DNA from: G963422275 sp963422275
Lineage (GTDB): Bacteria; Pseudomonadota; Alphaproteobacteria; Rhodobacterales; Rhodobacteraceae
Direction of reading: 5' to 3'
NCBI GenBank assembly: GCA_963422275.1
Contig: OY729418.1
Coordinates: 558,001 to 622,000 of the forward strand
DNA: 64,000 nucleotides
The position numbers and the translations under genes are program-made. Under the pieces are notes generated by a model. The model ran no database searches. It saw only the letters and a list, made by a program, of their open reading frames with translations, and was not told where the DNA came from. This document shows, piece by piece, positions 26,050 through 35,680 of the stretch (positions are counted from its first letter, which is position 1; each line of letters starts with the position of its first letter).

Positions 26050-27135
26050 TTACGAAAACACTGGTTCGTGCAGTTCCGCGCGGTACGGCCGCGCGGATGA
26101 AGGCAGCTTGCGAACAAGGAACATGTCCTCGTACTTGAGCTGCTTCTTCAAGATTGGCCAAACCTCCCGGTATGCATCCAACATAGACTTGTTGGGCGGC
26201 GGCAGATCGTGCTTGATCATTTCATGAAGCTTCGGCAATGCGTGATAAGGTACCATCGGGAACATGTGATGCTCGACATGGTAGTTCATGTTCCAGTAGA
26301 TGAAGCGACTGATCGGATTGAGATAGACCGTTCGCGAATTCAACCGGTGGTCAAGCACATCTTCAGCCAAAGCCGCGTGCTGTAGAATGCCCGTGAGCAC
26401 ATGATGCCAGGCACCGTATATCCGCGGCAGGCCAATCACCATCAGCGGAAGAATTGAATTCATCCAGAATGCAAGAGCGATTGTCGCCAGATAGATCGTG
26501 ACCCAGACCCTCGCCACCAAGAAGACCTTCCAAGTCTCCGCTTCCGGGATGTATGTGCGTTCCTCGGGCTGGAGCCGGCCGCTAGCGTACCGTATCATGC
26601 TAGCAATGCCTGCCCAAGTATCGAACAATCCGATTAGATTCAAGAACAGGCGCGCCAAGTCCGGCGGACGCATGGCCACTATTTCCGGGTCACGGCCAAC
26701 TATTATCGTATCAGTGTGGTGGCGGGCGTGGCTCCATCGCCAGACAGTCGGGTTCCGAAGGATCATGAAACTCGCGATCTGGTAGATGACATCATTCATC
26801 CACGATGTCTTGAAAGCCGTACCATGTCCGCATTCATGCCAACGTGAATCGGATGAGGATCCATACAGCACCCCGTACGCAAGCCAGAAGGGCAACGACC
26901 ACCACGACGGCCAAAGATAGATTCCCATTCCCGCAGTGCAAACGATCACGGCGAGCCAGATTGCCGTATCGCGAATCGCGGGACCGTCACTGCGGCGCAT
27001 CATTTCCTTCATGTCCCTTCTCGATACATTCGTGTGATACCACTCGGCAGCAGCAAGACCATTCTCGACCGCCTTGCGTGAATCCACGCCGAGCAAGCTA
27101 TAGTCGCGCTTTGTGTTCAAGAAATCCCTCCTCAC
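26050..27135 (-). CDS. mocD: MocD-like membrane fatty-acid-desaturase family protein
   Basis: A 361-residue integral membrane di-iron enzyme. The three histidine clusters are HECGH (about residue 110), HARHH (about 146) and HVEHH (about 288), and further histidines appear in HHVLTGILQH. Hydrophobic segments flank them (AIWLAVIVCTAGMGIYLW and VTIYLATIALAFW). Such enzymes oxygenate or desaturate their substrate with electrons from a ferredoxin, here probably MocE from the next gene. In rhizobia MocD acts in rhizopine use; whether the substrate here is a cyclitol, an amine or a lipid is open. Confidence 0.85.
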   Translation of the reverse strand: MRRDFLNTKRDYSLLGVDSRKAVENGLAAAEWYHTNVSRRDMKEMMRRSDGPAIRDTAIWLAVIVCTAGMGIYLWPSWWSLPFWLAYGVLYGSSSDSRWHECGHGTAFKTSWMNDVIYQIASFMILRNPTVWRWSHARHHTDTIIVGRDPEIVAMRPPDLARLFLNLIGLFDTWAGIASMIRYASGRLQPEERTYIPEAETWKVFLVARVWVTIYLATIALAFWMNSILPLMVIGLPRIYGAWHHVLTGILQHAALAEDVLDHRLNSRTVYLNPISRFIYWNMNYHVEHHMFPMVPYHALPKLHEMIKHDLPPPNKSMLDAYREVWPILKKQLKYEDMFLVRKLPSSARPYRAELHEPVFS

Positions 27136-28510
27136 CTAAGCCACAATGCATGGCGAAGCCACGGAAACTCTTCGCTCCATATTGCCACATTGAAAAAGCC
27201 TCTTCAAGAAACTGTTCGGTCTCTCTCAGGGCAATCGCTTTTCAATTTTCCCTTTCGGCGGCGGCTTGCGGCAGCTTGACGGCGGCCCAGATCATGCCGA
27301 ACAAGGCATCGTCGTCCCAGCCGGGCGCGCTGCCAATTTTCGTTCATCTCCATATCAAGTGCCCCAGTGCGGCACGTTCCCGATCAACTGGTGTGCGCAT
27401 CATGGCGGGAAACGCTGCGGCTGTCAGTTTCGCGCTTTCGGGTTTCTCAAAGCAGGCGCTCATCGTCGCAGGAGCGCCCTGGCTGCCCTTCAGCAACAAA
27501 CCGGTCGCCGTGCGCCGCGGGCCCCGACCACCGTCTCGGCCACCGGCCGCTGTGCGTGCATAAGCATCGGCGACCGCGACCCCGAAAGAACTGGCATCAC
27601 CGTGGTCTCGCTCGACTTGCCATCCAACCGAACTTGGCACCAAGGTCAGTCGCACTTGGGCCGAGAATGTTGACACAAGATGCACCGGATGGTGTGCTGC
27701 AGTGCCTTGCCATCGATCGCGGCAAACAGGTCTGAGACCGCGTCGTGGTTCGAGATTTCATGCCTGAACTTCATGAAGCGGCGTGGAAATCACTCCTTGC
27801 TCTGTCCAGTCTCTGCATGTCGATACATCCCTCGCCACCGGAAATGATGTAGAGAGTGCAGTGGCCGTCATCTCGCGAGACCGTGGCGCGTGGCGTTGTT
27901 GCACCGAGGTTCTCACCCCCAAGAGCAAGGAGAGAATCCTGACTAATGCCTGCCTCTAAGCTGTTGCTTGCAGGCGCATTGAATCGCCAGCTGGAACGAA
28001 ATTTTCAAAAGCGACTGCCCTGCTTCAAAGCCCATGCAATTGACATTTGCGTGCCTTATTCAGGTTTGCGAAAAGCTTAATTACGCTGTCGCTATTAAAG
28101 TAACTTTAATTGGACCGTGCCAGCCTGCACCGTGGTCTGGTTGGCAATACCAGGGCACAGATGTGGGTGGTAAGCAGTCCGGGAGCCTTCGTGCCATTTC
28201 CGTTGCCTCCAGACCCTGCCTTGGCTCTTCACGGCCCATTGCAACGAAAGCTTGAGACGGCAACTCTCACCATCGGCCGACTCGAACCGGAGGGCGCTGC
28301 ACTAGACCCCACGAAGGAGAACGGCACGACAGAGAGCCTGCGCCAGTTGTTGCGTTTGACGCGGGCGGTAATCAGGGACGGCCAGTGCCTCAGGCTGCCG
28401 TCAGGCGGGTGATTTCGGATAGCGGAGCTGAACTTGACTTTCGGCCCAAGCGACCGCATGCTTTGAGACGAAGGTTGCATAGGGCTGAGAAGCCACGAAA
28501 GATAGCTGAG
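27136..28510. other. No gene seen (1.4 kb)
   Basis: The left part (27.2-27.7 kb) is G+C-rich with short overlapping frames on both strands, perhaps a decayed gene, but I recognise no family. The part from 27.7 to 28.5 kb holds nothing I can support. Confidence 0.45.
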
Positions 28511-28513
28511 GTG

Positions 28514-29515
28514 ATGCCGAGCGAGAAGACGGTGCAGGAGGCATGCGGGGTGACGCTGCGGCAATGGCCGGACGGCCTCGCGGCGGTGCTGTTTGGCAGC
28601 CGTGCCCGCGGAACGCACCGCCCGGACAGCGACTGGGATGTCGCCCTCGTCTCGTCCTCCGAACGTCGGCTGCCGGACGGAACCCCGCTCCAAGAACTGG
28701 ATGACGTCGACGTGTGGGTGTTGCCGGAATCCGACCTTAGGCACCGGGCCAACGCGCTAGGGTCGCTGGCCTTCGAGGTGGCACGCGACGGCCGTCTGAT
28801 TGCCGGCCGCTGGGAGCGGCCGCAGATCGAGGAAGGCAAGGTTTCCATCGACATCAAATTCTGGGAAAGCGCCATGAGCCAAGCACTGAGCCATGCGCGT
28901 GCGGCGGCAGCCTCCCTCGACAGTGTCGCATGGTTGACAGGCCTGAAAGCGGCAGCGGTCGAATGCGGCGCGTTCGTCGCGCATTCCGCGGCATTGGCCG
29001 AGTTTCTGGGCAAGGCCGCGCTGGTCCGCCGCCTCGTCGAGGCGGAGTCGCCCCACGATATCAGCCGGCTAGCGCAGAGACTCGAGCGAAAGCGTCCAGA
29101 TCAGGCCGACACCGCCGCACACCTACGGGAGCTGGACGGCGACACCTCGCGCCACCACCTCGGCCCCTATCCGGAGGTAGAGGTGACGGCTAGCGATTGC
29201 GCCCGCGCCGGCGACCGGCTCGCCGCCTCGCTCGCGCTCTGGGTCGATGAGATCGAGGAGGCACTCGAGGACGCGGCCTTGGCGGAGGCTGCGCAAGAGC
29301 TGATGCAGACGGCGGTGGAAACCTCGCCACGAATCACCGAGTTTCTCGCACAAGCCTCTAGACCGGATGGTCAGGGGGAGGGTGCCAACGGGGAGAGCCG
29401 CGAGGTCGTTGACGTCGCCATGGCGACGGTGCCGACCTTGCTGTCGGCAGTGGGGCGATTCACGGAGCGAGTGAAGGTCTTGCGGAAGTCGGACACCGGC
29501 GGCTTCAGGCCCTGA
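28514..29515 (+). CDS. Fused MNT nucleotidyltransferase and HEPN domain protein
   Basis: A 333-residue protein. Residues about 20-120 are a minimal nucleotidyltransferase with AAVLFGSRARGTHRPDSDWDVAL, the GS...R G...SDxD catalytic block, followed by an acidic DDVDVWVL strand. Residues about 125-250 look like a HEPN domain: AAAASLDSVAWLTGLKAAAVECGAFVA helices, then HDISRLAQRLERK, then SRHHLGPYPEVEVT, which resembles the RYP loop before the last HEPN helix. The rest is helical. MNT and HEPN are normally two genes of a type VII toxin-antitoxin pair, in which the MNT inactivates the HEPN ribonuclease by nucleotidylation; here they sit in one chain. The start ATG at 28514 is preceded by an in-frame GTG. 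A longer open frame reaches back to 28385. Confidence 0.72.
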   Translation: MPSEKTVQEACGVTLRQWPDGLAAVLFGSRARGTHRPDSDWDVALVSSSERRLPDGTPLQELDDVDVWVLPESDLRHRANALGSLAFEVARDGRLIAGRWERPQIEEGKVSIDIKFWESAMSQALSHARAAAASLDSVAWLTGLKAAAVECGAFVAHSAALAEFLGKAALVRRLVEAESPHDISRLAQRLERKRPDQADTAAHLRELDGDTSRHHLGPYPEVEVTASDCARAGDRLAASLALWVDEIEEALEDAALAEAAQELMQTAVETSPRITEFLAQASRPDGQGEGANGESREVVDVAMATVPTLLSAVGRFTERVKVLRKSDTGGFRP

Positions 29516-29845
29516 GCAAAGACGGCCTGTCGGAACGACAGTTCACGACGGCACCTTCCATCCGGATCTGGGCTGGAAACCCGCTGCTCCAGAGTGGGGA
29601 AGTGTCTCCCGCCGTGGTTCGTCAAGCTCGTTCCACAGTCCCCGGGCCCGATCGCTATGACCGTGTCGCTAAGACGTGCGGCCCAGTCCGGGGTCAACCG
29701 GGTTAGCGCCAACTGAAGACGCGTTGAACAGGCTGGGCACTCGAAAAATGCATGGATTCAGCTAGCAAATGCAACGTCTTGCGGCATATTCCCCAAGCAA
29801 CATCGGTCACGATTCCCACTCGAAAACAATGTCCTGCAAAACCTT

Positions 29846-30982
29846 CTATTCAACAAGCGAGATTTCAGTGTTAGGTCGCGGAACGTGCTTTCTGGGTGGC
29901 AACTGGAATGAAATGATTCCATTGTTCTTCATTTTCTTAACGAGATCATTCACTTGCTTTAACCGCACTGGCACTTGTTCAAGCACATTTGTACTAATCA
30001 CTTGAAAGGAAGAAGGCCCATGCTCCAACAAAAACTTCCTTATCTGCAACTCCGCCTGCTGCAAAAATTCAGGACATCCCACTCCCATTGATTGCTGTTG
30101 CAAACTGGCAAACTCTTCATCGGGGAAAAGGGATTGGGAATTTGGACCTCTATTGATTTTATTGCGTGTTTGGTATTCTAAGAGTTCGATCTTGCTCTGA
30201 ACGTCACGAAAAACTTCAAGACCCTTACTGGAGTTTGTACCAAAAACAAGACGCATTTTCACTCGGTTTTCTCGCGGTTTCAATATCTTGCAATCCGCTA
30301 CGTATTTTGCAGCCCTAGCATCCTTTATTTTTTGCTTGAGCAATATCAATATCCGTTCTTCATTATTCAAATTTGTCGGTAAGCTATTAAAATCTTTTTC
30401 CCATTCGGAATCTGCCAAAAAATGACCAAAAGATTGCGATACCGGTGAATATTCGGCGTGGCGGTTGATATGCTCCGACATAAAATTGAGAATAAACTCG
30501 CCGTCTCTTTCGTGCAAAAACTTAAGTATGAGATCCGAACGGATGTTCCATCCCGTCGGATCAATGAACGTAAAAGTAAAACCGTCTTGGCAAATGCTAG
30601 CGATGTGCTTAAGATTGTTCTCAAACGCACCTCGAAATACTGTAATATTTAATCCTTTTTGCTCCTGAGCATACGCTTCAAGCCGATCACAAGCGTCATT
30701 TGCTTGTTCACAGAAGCAATACCGTATTCTCAAGGCATTCCCTGGTTTCTGTTTCAGAACCTCGTGGACAAGCTTTAGACCCCGCACCGCTTGGTCGAAT
30801 GACGTATCGGATAGAGAGTCATCAGACACTTGCCACGGCCCCGCCAAACCATCGATGAAATTGAAACTTTGGAATCTATTGCGGAGCACCTTGAACGCCA
30901 GCAATTGAAGGTATTCTCTCAAGAATTTGTGTTTAATGAGGGACTGTTCGCGCCCTTGATACAGTTCGAGTTCTGTGTCCAC
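29846..30982 (-). CDS. tcmP: Three-Cys-motif partner protein TcmP
   Basis: A 378-residue protein. Family blocks are HKFLREYLQLLAFKV, then FNFIDGLAGPWQ, CFCEQANDACDRLEAY, and FTFIDPTGWNIRSDLILKFL, then FILNFMSEHINR. The FIDGLAGPW and FIDPTGW blocks match TcmP, which has a Rossmann-like fold of unknown activity. A C-terminal winged-helix-like segment (QVNDLVKKMKNNGIISFQL) is visible. The gene begins nine bases after the DUF5131 gene, which carries the three-cysteine motif after which the partner is named. G+C is lower than in neighbours, suggesting transfer. A role in biological conflict has been proposed for the pair; the mechanism is unknown. Confidence 0.83.
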   Translation of the reverse strand: MDTELELYQGREQSLIKHKFLREYLQLLAFKVLRNRFQSFNFIDGLAGPWQVSDDSLSDTSFDQAVRGLKLVHEVLKQKPGNALRIRYCFCEQANDACDRLEAYAQEQKGLNITVFRGAFENNLKHIASICQDGFTFTFIDPTGWNIRSDLILKFLHERDGEFILNFMSEHINRHAEYSPVSQSFGHFLADSEWEKDFNSLPTNLNNEERILILLKQKIKDARAAKYVADCKILKPRENRVKMRLVFGTNSSKGLEVFRDVQSKIELLEYQTRNKINRGPNSQSLFPDEEFASLQQQSMGVGCPEFLQQAELQIRKFLLEHGPSSFQVISTNVLEQVPVRLKQVNDLVKKMKNNGIISFQLPPRKHVPRPNTEISLVE

Positions 30983-30991
30983 ACTAACCTC

Positions 30992-31750
30992 TTAAGATCT
31001 CACCGAGCCCAAAATTCGGTTGGGCACGATCTGCCATGGAAATCCGTTCCATTCCTCACCATCGAGAAGTCGGCCACCAGATTTTGGCCGTGCGCCACCC
31101 CATTGCTTGAAGAAAAAGGCGACTTCCGCTGCACTGCACTGGTCTCGAAGGTCTTTCGCCCACGAAGCATTCATGGGGCGCGAGTATGGGCCGCTCTCCC
31201 CTCCAACTATCGCCCACGCTATCCCAGACAAGTCGATTGAACCCACGGGGCCGAGAAGTGGCTCAAACGAGACAAATCTGGCCTTTGAATTGATTTGGCG
31301 CAGATGCTCGATTCGGCTTTTGTGTGCCTTGTCCTCCACGGACACGCCTAGCCAAATATGTGCCGGTGCACTTGACCCGCGATAACGTCTAAGAACGTAA
31401 TTGCGCATCAAGGAGCTTCGTTTGGTCAGCACTTGGTAAACATGCCAGTCAGCCGTCTCCATCGCATCAAAAACCTGGTCGATGTATTCGCGGCCCACCA
31501 TCTTGTGAAACAGGTCGCTCATGGAGTTTACGAAGATCATCCTGGGGCGTTTCCATCGCCGTGGCTGTGACAACCTCTCGGGTCTCAGTACAAGGTCGAA
31601 TCCCCTCTCATAGGGATGCCCTGAAACACCGCGGAATCGTTCGGCAAATCGCTCTGCGTAGCAGTTGTCGCAACCGGGACCGATCTTGGTGCATCCCGTA
31701 ACTGGATTCCATGTCGCATCAGTCCATTCTATCGCACTGTTATCTGCCAT
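30992..31750 (-). CDS. DUF5131 (phage Gp37/Gp68-like) three-Cys-motif protein
   Basis: A 252-residue protein starting MADNSAIEWTDATWNPVTG, with the three-cysteine motif CTKIGPGCDNCYAERFAER. This resembles the Fe-S cluster site of radical-SAM-like proteins. Other family blocks are IFVNSMSDLFH, WHVYQVLTKRS, IWLGVSVEDK, RFVSFEPLLGPV, AIVGGESGPYSRPM and FFFKQWGG. A GGAGG site precedes the ATG. It is the upstream gene of the pair with TcmP. Homologues occur in phages and in mobile islands. Confidence 0.87.
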   Translation of the reverse strand: MADNSAIEWTDATWNPVTGCTKIGPGCDNCYAERFAERFRGVSGHPYERGFDLVLRPERLSQPRRWKRPRMIFVNSMSDLFHKMVGREYIDQVFDAMETADWHVYQVLTKRSSLMRNYVLRRYRGSSAPAHIWLGVSVEDKAHKSRIEHLRQINSKARFVSFEPLLGPVGSIDLSGIAWAIVGGESGPYSRPMNASWAKDLRDQCSAAEVAFFFKQWGGARPKSGGRLLDGEEWNGFPWQIVPNRILGSVRS

Positions 31751-32044
31751 TCCACTTGCCTCCGAATTTCCATTGCCGTGCGCAACTGCACAAGTTCAAA
31801 GCATTTTCCGGGTCTCCTGCATCGAATTGAATGCACAGGGCTTACCTTGCCGCCGGAAACAGTATCGACACAGTATGTCTTTGGCTTCCTGTTGCTGAGC
31901 CGTCGCTGCCCAACCGTCGGACAATCCATTTTCGATATCGTTCGCTGTCCAAATTCTCGTTCTTGAAACAAAGAGAGAACATTATTGCACGAATGCGTGC
32001 AGAATGCAAACAGGCCTTTTCATGCCGAACTTCGGCTTGCCAAG
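31751..32044. other. Intergenic, no gene seen
   Basis: About 290 bases containing the likely promoter of the DUF5131-TcmP pair on the minus strand. No RNA or repeat was recognised. Confidence 0.4.
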
Positions 32045-34141
32045 CTAAATCGATGCCGGCCTTCCCAAGAGATCGGCCACCCTGGGGATTTGCTCAAGCG
32101 ACCATTTCAGTTGATTCTGCTCCGCTCCATCCAGTTCGCGCGGCGCAACGCGATTGGACGGCGGGATGCCGGCCGCGATGTCGCGAAGCTGCTGACGCAG
32201 AATGATGCCAAGCAAATGCCCGTGGGCGGAGATCAGGTCGTCGACCGCGGCCTCGGAAACGACATCCAGACGCCGAAATCTGCGCAATCTTTCGGCGGTA
32301 GACCGAGCCAGGATTCCATGCTCAATTGCAACTGTCCTTGCAGCCGAGAATATCGGCATTATGCCGCCCTTCTTGAGATCGATTCGGCCACGTTCGAGCC
32401 TCAACCTTCCCCAAAACCCCAGTGGGCTGCGAAATTCGCAGGCCCTTGTCGCCATCAGCCGCAGGAACGGAACCGCCTCGCTCGCGGACCGCAACGCGTT
32501 GCCGCGCAGAGTTTCCGCCATGTTCATGTCCCCGTGCACGGGCATTGCATCGAAAAAGATGTCCGCGTTCATGATGTCTTCAGGCCGGGTACGCGAGAGC
32601 CATTCCGCAATATGGCTGTTCCAGCCAGAAACGTCCCGTCTCCACTCGATATTGGATGCCATGACACCGCCGGAACACAATCTGACACCAGATTCATCAA
32701 GCGTTTCAGCAACGCGCTTGCCCAACTTCTCGAACCAGCTGTCGGCATCGCCTCCAAGCTCTCCCTCGCGAAAGACAATCGCGTTGTCCTGGTCCATTGC
32801 CAACAGGCTCTCGCCACGCCCGCCCGAGCCAAGAACAAGCATTGCGTAGGGCGTCGGCGGCGCGGAGCCTGACGCTTCAGTCAATTCGGCTTCCGCGAGC
32901 TCGCAGGCCCGGCGAGTCAGGTCTCGCAATTCGCGCGAGATTATGGCCGTGATGTCGCGGGCATTCACGCCTTCATTCGCCAGTGCCTGAACGACTGAAG
33001 TGAGACCTGACCAAACACGTCCCAAGTCCGAAGGGCTACTGGCCGCTTCGATCTCGCGCCCTAAAGCGACCGCATCGTCGGCGTGGTCGCTGAACAGGTC
33101 CCGTGCGCTGACCGCCCCAACGAGTTCGCCCTCGTCATTCGACACGCCGAGGTGCCTGATCCCGTTGGTGGACATGGCGATGATGGCTCGATACACGAAT
33201 TCCTTTCTGGCAACAGTTATCAACGGTCTTGAGCAGAAATCCCCGACCTGCTTCGTCAATGCGGACGCTCCGTCAAAATGGATTGCGCGGAGCACGTCCC
33301 GCTCTGTCAGGATTCCGTAATCGCCGCTTGCATCCAGAGCGACGAAGAGTGAGCCAAGGTTCTTGGTAGCCATAAGGCCAAGAGCCTCGTCCAGCCGCAG
33401 GTCCGATCCCACAATGATCGGTGGCGAAGCCATCACGGCACCCACCCTGTGGCGAAACGGAAAGCTGTCCATGTTGACGACTTCAGCGGCTTTCGGCAGG
33501 TCCGGGCGACCCAGCCCGCCCGTTTTGGATCGAATCGAATTGCATGCTCTTTCGGCTTCGGCAAACGTTGCGATGCCGCTGTTTCGGAGTTTCGGTATCA
33601 GTTTCACGAAGACCTGCGCGGTCAACACCGCGTCCGGCAACGCACGGTGGCGATCCTCAAGGGGAATTGCGAGCCAGCCTGCAACCGTTTCAAGCGACCA
33701 GTTCGGAAGTTCCGGCCCAATGCACTGAACAAGTTCCTGAGCGTCGAGGACGCGCGGCGGCGTCCACGGCAACCGTTTCCGGGCATGCTCAGCTTCAAGA
33801 ACGGCAAGGTCGAAGGCCACTGAATAGCCAACCGCGAGGCTGGGTCCGGTCCATTTCGCAAACTTGGCCATTGCGTCCGCAAAGTCCGGCGCGCCAGTCA
33901 CATCCTCGTCCCCTATTCCATGGATGTCCGTCGCAGCGCTTGGTATCCCGATATCGGGATTCACAAGGAGGGAGAAAGAATCCTCGAATTCCTGCCGTCC
34001 GGGCGAAACTCGCACCGCCGCGATTTCAACGATGCGAGCTTTCTTGAGGTGCAGTCCCGTCGTTTCGGTATCGAACGCAATTAGGTCCAGCGACCCGAGC
34101 GGAAGGCTGGCAAGATTGCCGGGCGGCAGGCTGAACGTCAT
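32045..34141 (-). CDS. Exonuclease - CBS pair - DUF294 nucleotidyltransferase-like protein
   Basis: A 698-residue multidomain protein. Residues about 17-190 form a DnaQ-like 3'-5' exonuclease: LIAFDTETTGLHLKKARIVE (ExoI DxE), then HGIGDEDVTGAP, then VGYSVAFDLAVLE (ExoII), then DRHRALPDAVLTAQVF (ExoIII HxAxxD). Residues about 230-350 are two CBS repeats (PPIIVGSDLRLDEAL, GILTERDVLRAI, PLITVARKEF, LVGAVSARDLF). The remainder is DUF294, with VLGSGGRGESLLAMDQDNAIVF, a GlnD-like GSxGRxE...DxD site, followed by the DUF294 C-terminal helical domain. CBS domains usually sense adenosine nucleotides. It is probably cytosolic; the substrate is unknown. Confidence 0.85.
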   Translation of the reverse strand: MTFSLPPGNLASLPLGSLDLIAFDTETTGLHLKKARIVEIAAVRVSPGRQEFEDSFSLLVNPDIGIPSAATDIHGIGDEDVTGAPDFADAMAKFAKWTGPSLAVGYSVAFDLAVLEAEHARKRLPWTPPRVLDAQELVQCIGPELPNWSLETVAGWLAIPLEDRHRALPDAVLTAQVFVKLIPKLRNSGIATFAEAERACNSIRSKTGGLGRPDLPKAAEVVNMDSFPFRHRVGAVMASPPIIVGSDLRLDEALGLMATKNLGSLFVALDASGDYGILTERDVLRAIHFDGASALTKQVGDFCSRPLITVARKEFVYRAIIAMSTNGIRHLGVSNDEGELVGAVSARDLFSDHADDAVALGREIEAASSPSDLGRVWSGLTSVVQALANEGVNARDITAIISRELRDLTRRACELAEAELTEASGSAPPTPYAMLVLGSGGRGESLLAMDQDNAIVFREGELGGDADSWFEKLGKRVAETLDESGVRLCSGGVMASNIEWRRDVSGWNSHIAEWLSRTRPEDIMNADIFFDAMPVHGDMNMAETLRGNALRSASEAVPFLRLMATRACEFRSPLGFWGRLRLERGRIDLKKGGIMPIFSAARTVAIEHGILARSTAERLRRFRRLDVVSEAAVDDLISAHGHLLGIILRQQLRDIAAGIPPSNRVAPRELDGAEQNQLKWSLEQIPRVADLLGRPASI

Positions 34142-34220
34142 GTCGCGAGCCGCCTAGCGAAACGAGTGTTCTCCTCCGAGCGGAAGCACATCAGCTTAAT
34201 GGGCTTCCTGCGAACGGCCA

Positions 34221-35348
34221 TCAAGTCGGTTGGTTGGGAAAGTAGTCTTCGCAATCGCCTTCGCGGTGGACATCGGCAGTGCTGCAATGCAATCCGCCAC
34301 CGAATGCATATGCGCCCCGCAGATCCACCTCCAAAACTTCCAGACCGAGTTTGTCTATCTGATCCGCTTGGTAAACCTCCGTTTTTTCCACGCACACCGT
34401 TTTCGAATCGAGAACCAAGACGTTCATCGAGAGCCAAATCGACGAGTAGCACAAAGGCGGCGGCTCGTTGTGCGCGGGTTGCGCAGCATCGACGATTTCC
34501 CAGTCGTTCATCTTGAACAGTTCGCGCTGAGCCTCTGGCATGCGCCTGTGCGGATTGTTCAAGATAAGGCCAGGGCGCAACGGGGTGAATGTTGCGTCGA
34601 TATGAATGGGATAAGGATCTCCCGGGAAATTGACCGCATGCACGCGATGTTCCGGGAAATGGCGACGCAGCCACTCGATGCCTTTAAGGTTCGTGGTAAA
34701 TCCATGTTGAACGACGAGGTCCTTCCCGAACCGGAGGACATCGGCGGCGTCGAACAGTGGCTCTTCCTCGGTGGTCACGAAATGCTTGGCTGCGGTCCAT
34801 TCGAGCCGCTGTTCAATGCTGACATCGTCAGACAGGTAGTCGGGCCTGTAGTCTTTGTCCGTCAGCCGCGGCTTCGGCGCCGCTTCGTGGCGAAACGCAG
34901 GGTCCTCCTCCCAATAGCGTTGCATCAGCGGCCGGTAGCAAAGGTATTCGAACCAGCGGCAACGGTAAGACATCGTGGCCTCGATAATTTGATTTCCGAC
35001 GGTCAGCAGGACATCGCGCGGAGGCATGCAGCCAAACTGGCTGCCGTTGTGAAAATCCGGCGTCGTCACGGCCTGTGAAAAGTCGATTGGCGTCGGTCGA
35101 TCAACCCGCACGCCGCGTGCGCGAAGCTGATCCGCGAACTTGTCCAAGAGCTCGTTGCCCCTGTCAATCGTTTCCTGCGGACGTTTCCCCCACTTCCCGC
35201 GCATGTCAGAATCTTGCGGGATCTTCGCATCTATGGCCGGTTCCGGCGGCGGAATGTGACAGTCCGTCGCGCGACCGACGATGACATGCTGCAGTGGATC
35301 CCATTCGTTCCAGCTGTTCACAATCGTTCTGTATCCAGTATTAGTCAT
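34221..35348 (-). CDS. Amidinotransferase family protein (glycine or inosamine-phosphate amidinotransferase-like)
   Basis: A 375-residue enzyme of the arginine:glycine amidinotransferase fold. Family blocks are VNSWNEWDPLQHVIVGRA near the start, then FHNGSQFGCMPPRD, HIDATFTPLRPGLIL with the catalytic His-Asp region, and LRGAYAFGGGLHCSTADVHR, where Cys of LHCST is the expected nucleophile. I chose ATG 35348 because an aaggact site precedes it; an upstream frame exists but lacks a site. Members transfer the amidino group of arginine to glycine or, in streptomycin-type pathways, to inosamine phosphate. The iol genes follow divergently 330 bases away. Confidence 0.85.
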   Translation of the reverse strand: MTNTGYRTIVNSWNEWDPLQHVIVGRATDCHIPPPEPAIDAKIPQDSDMRGKWGKRPQETIDRGNELLDKFADQLRARGVRVDRPTPIDFSQAVTTPDFHNGSQFGCMPPRDVLLTVGNQIIEATMSYRCRWFEYLCYRPLMQRYWEEDPAFRHEAAPKPRLTDKDYRPDYLSDDVSIEQRLEWTAAKHFVTTEEEPLFDAADVLRFGKDLVVQHGFTTNLKGIEWLRRHFPEHRVHAVNFPGDPYPIHIDATFTPLRPGLILNNPHRRMPEAQRELFKMNDWEIVDAAQPAHNEPPPLCYSSIWLSMNVLVLDSKTVCVEKTEVYQADQIDKLGLEVLEVDLRGAYAFGGGLHCSTADVHREGDCEDYFPNQPT

Positions 35349-35680
35349 TGCAAGTCCTTTCCTGCAGTCTTGACTCCCAGCGACGGGATTCAAAAATCTC
35401 CTGCTGTATGCAAGATGCCAGCCCGAAAAGGCAAACGTTGTTTGCCCCGCGCAATGGTCGACAAAATTCAACGTTCTTGGTCAATGACCGCTCGATCGCA
35501 CGCGGCCCGCCATGGCATTAAGGCTGGCGGTCTTTCGGAAGGGCGATAGATCAGCCTTGGCATGCAATGATCGTGCCTGACGGCCACTGGAAATATCGAA
35601 CCCCGCAGGGCATCCTTCTTGACCGTTGATGCTGCATTCAATACGCAGGAAAATTGATTCCGGCCGCGATTTTGGGCTTC

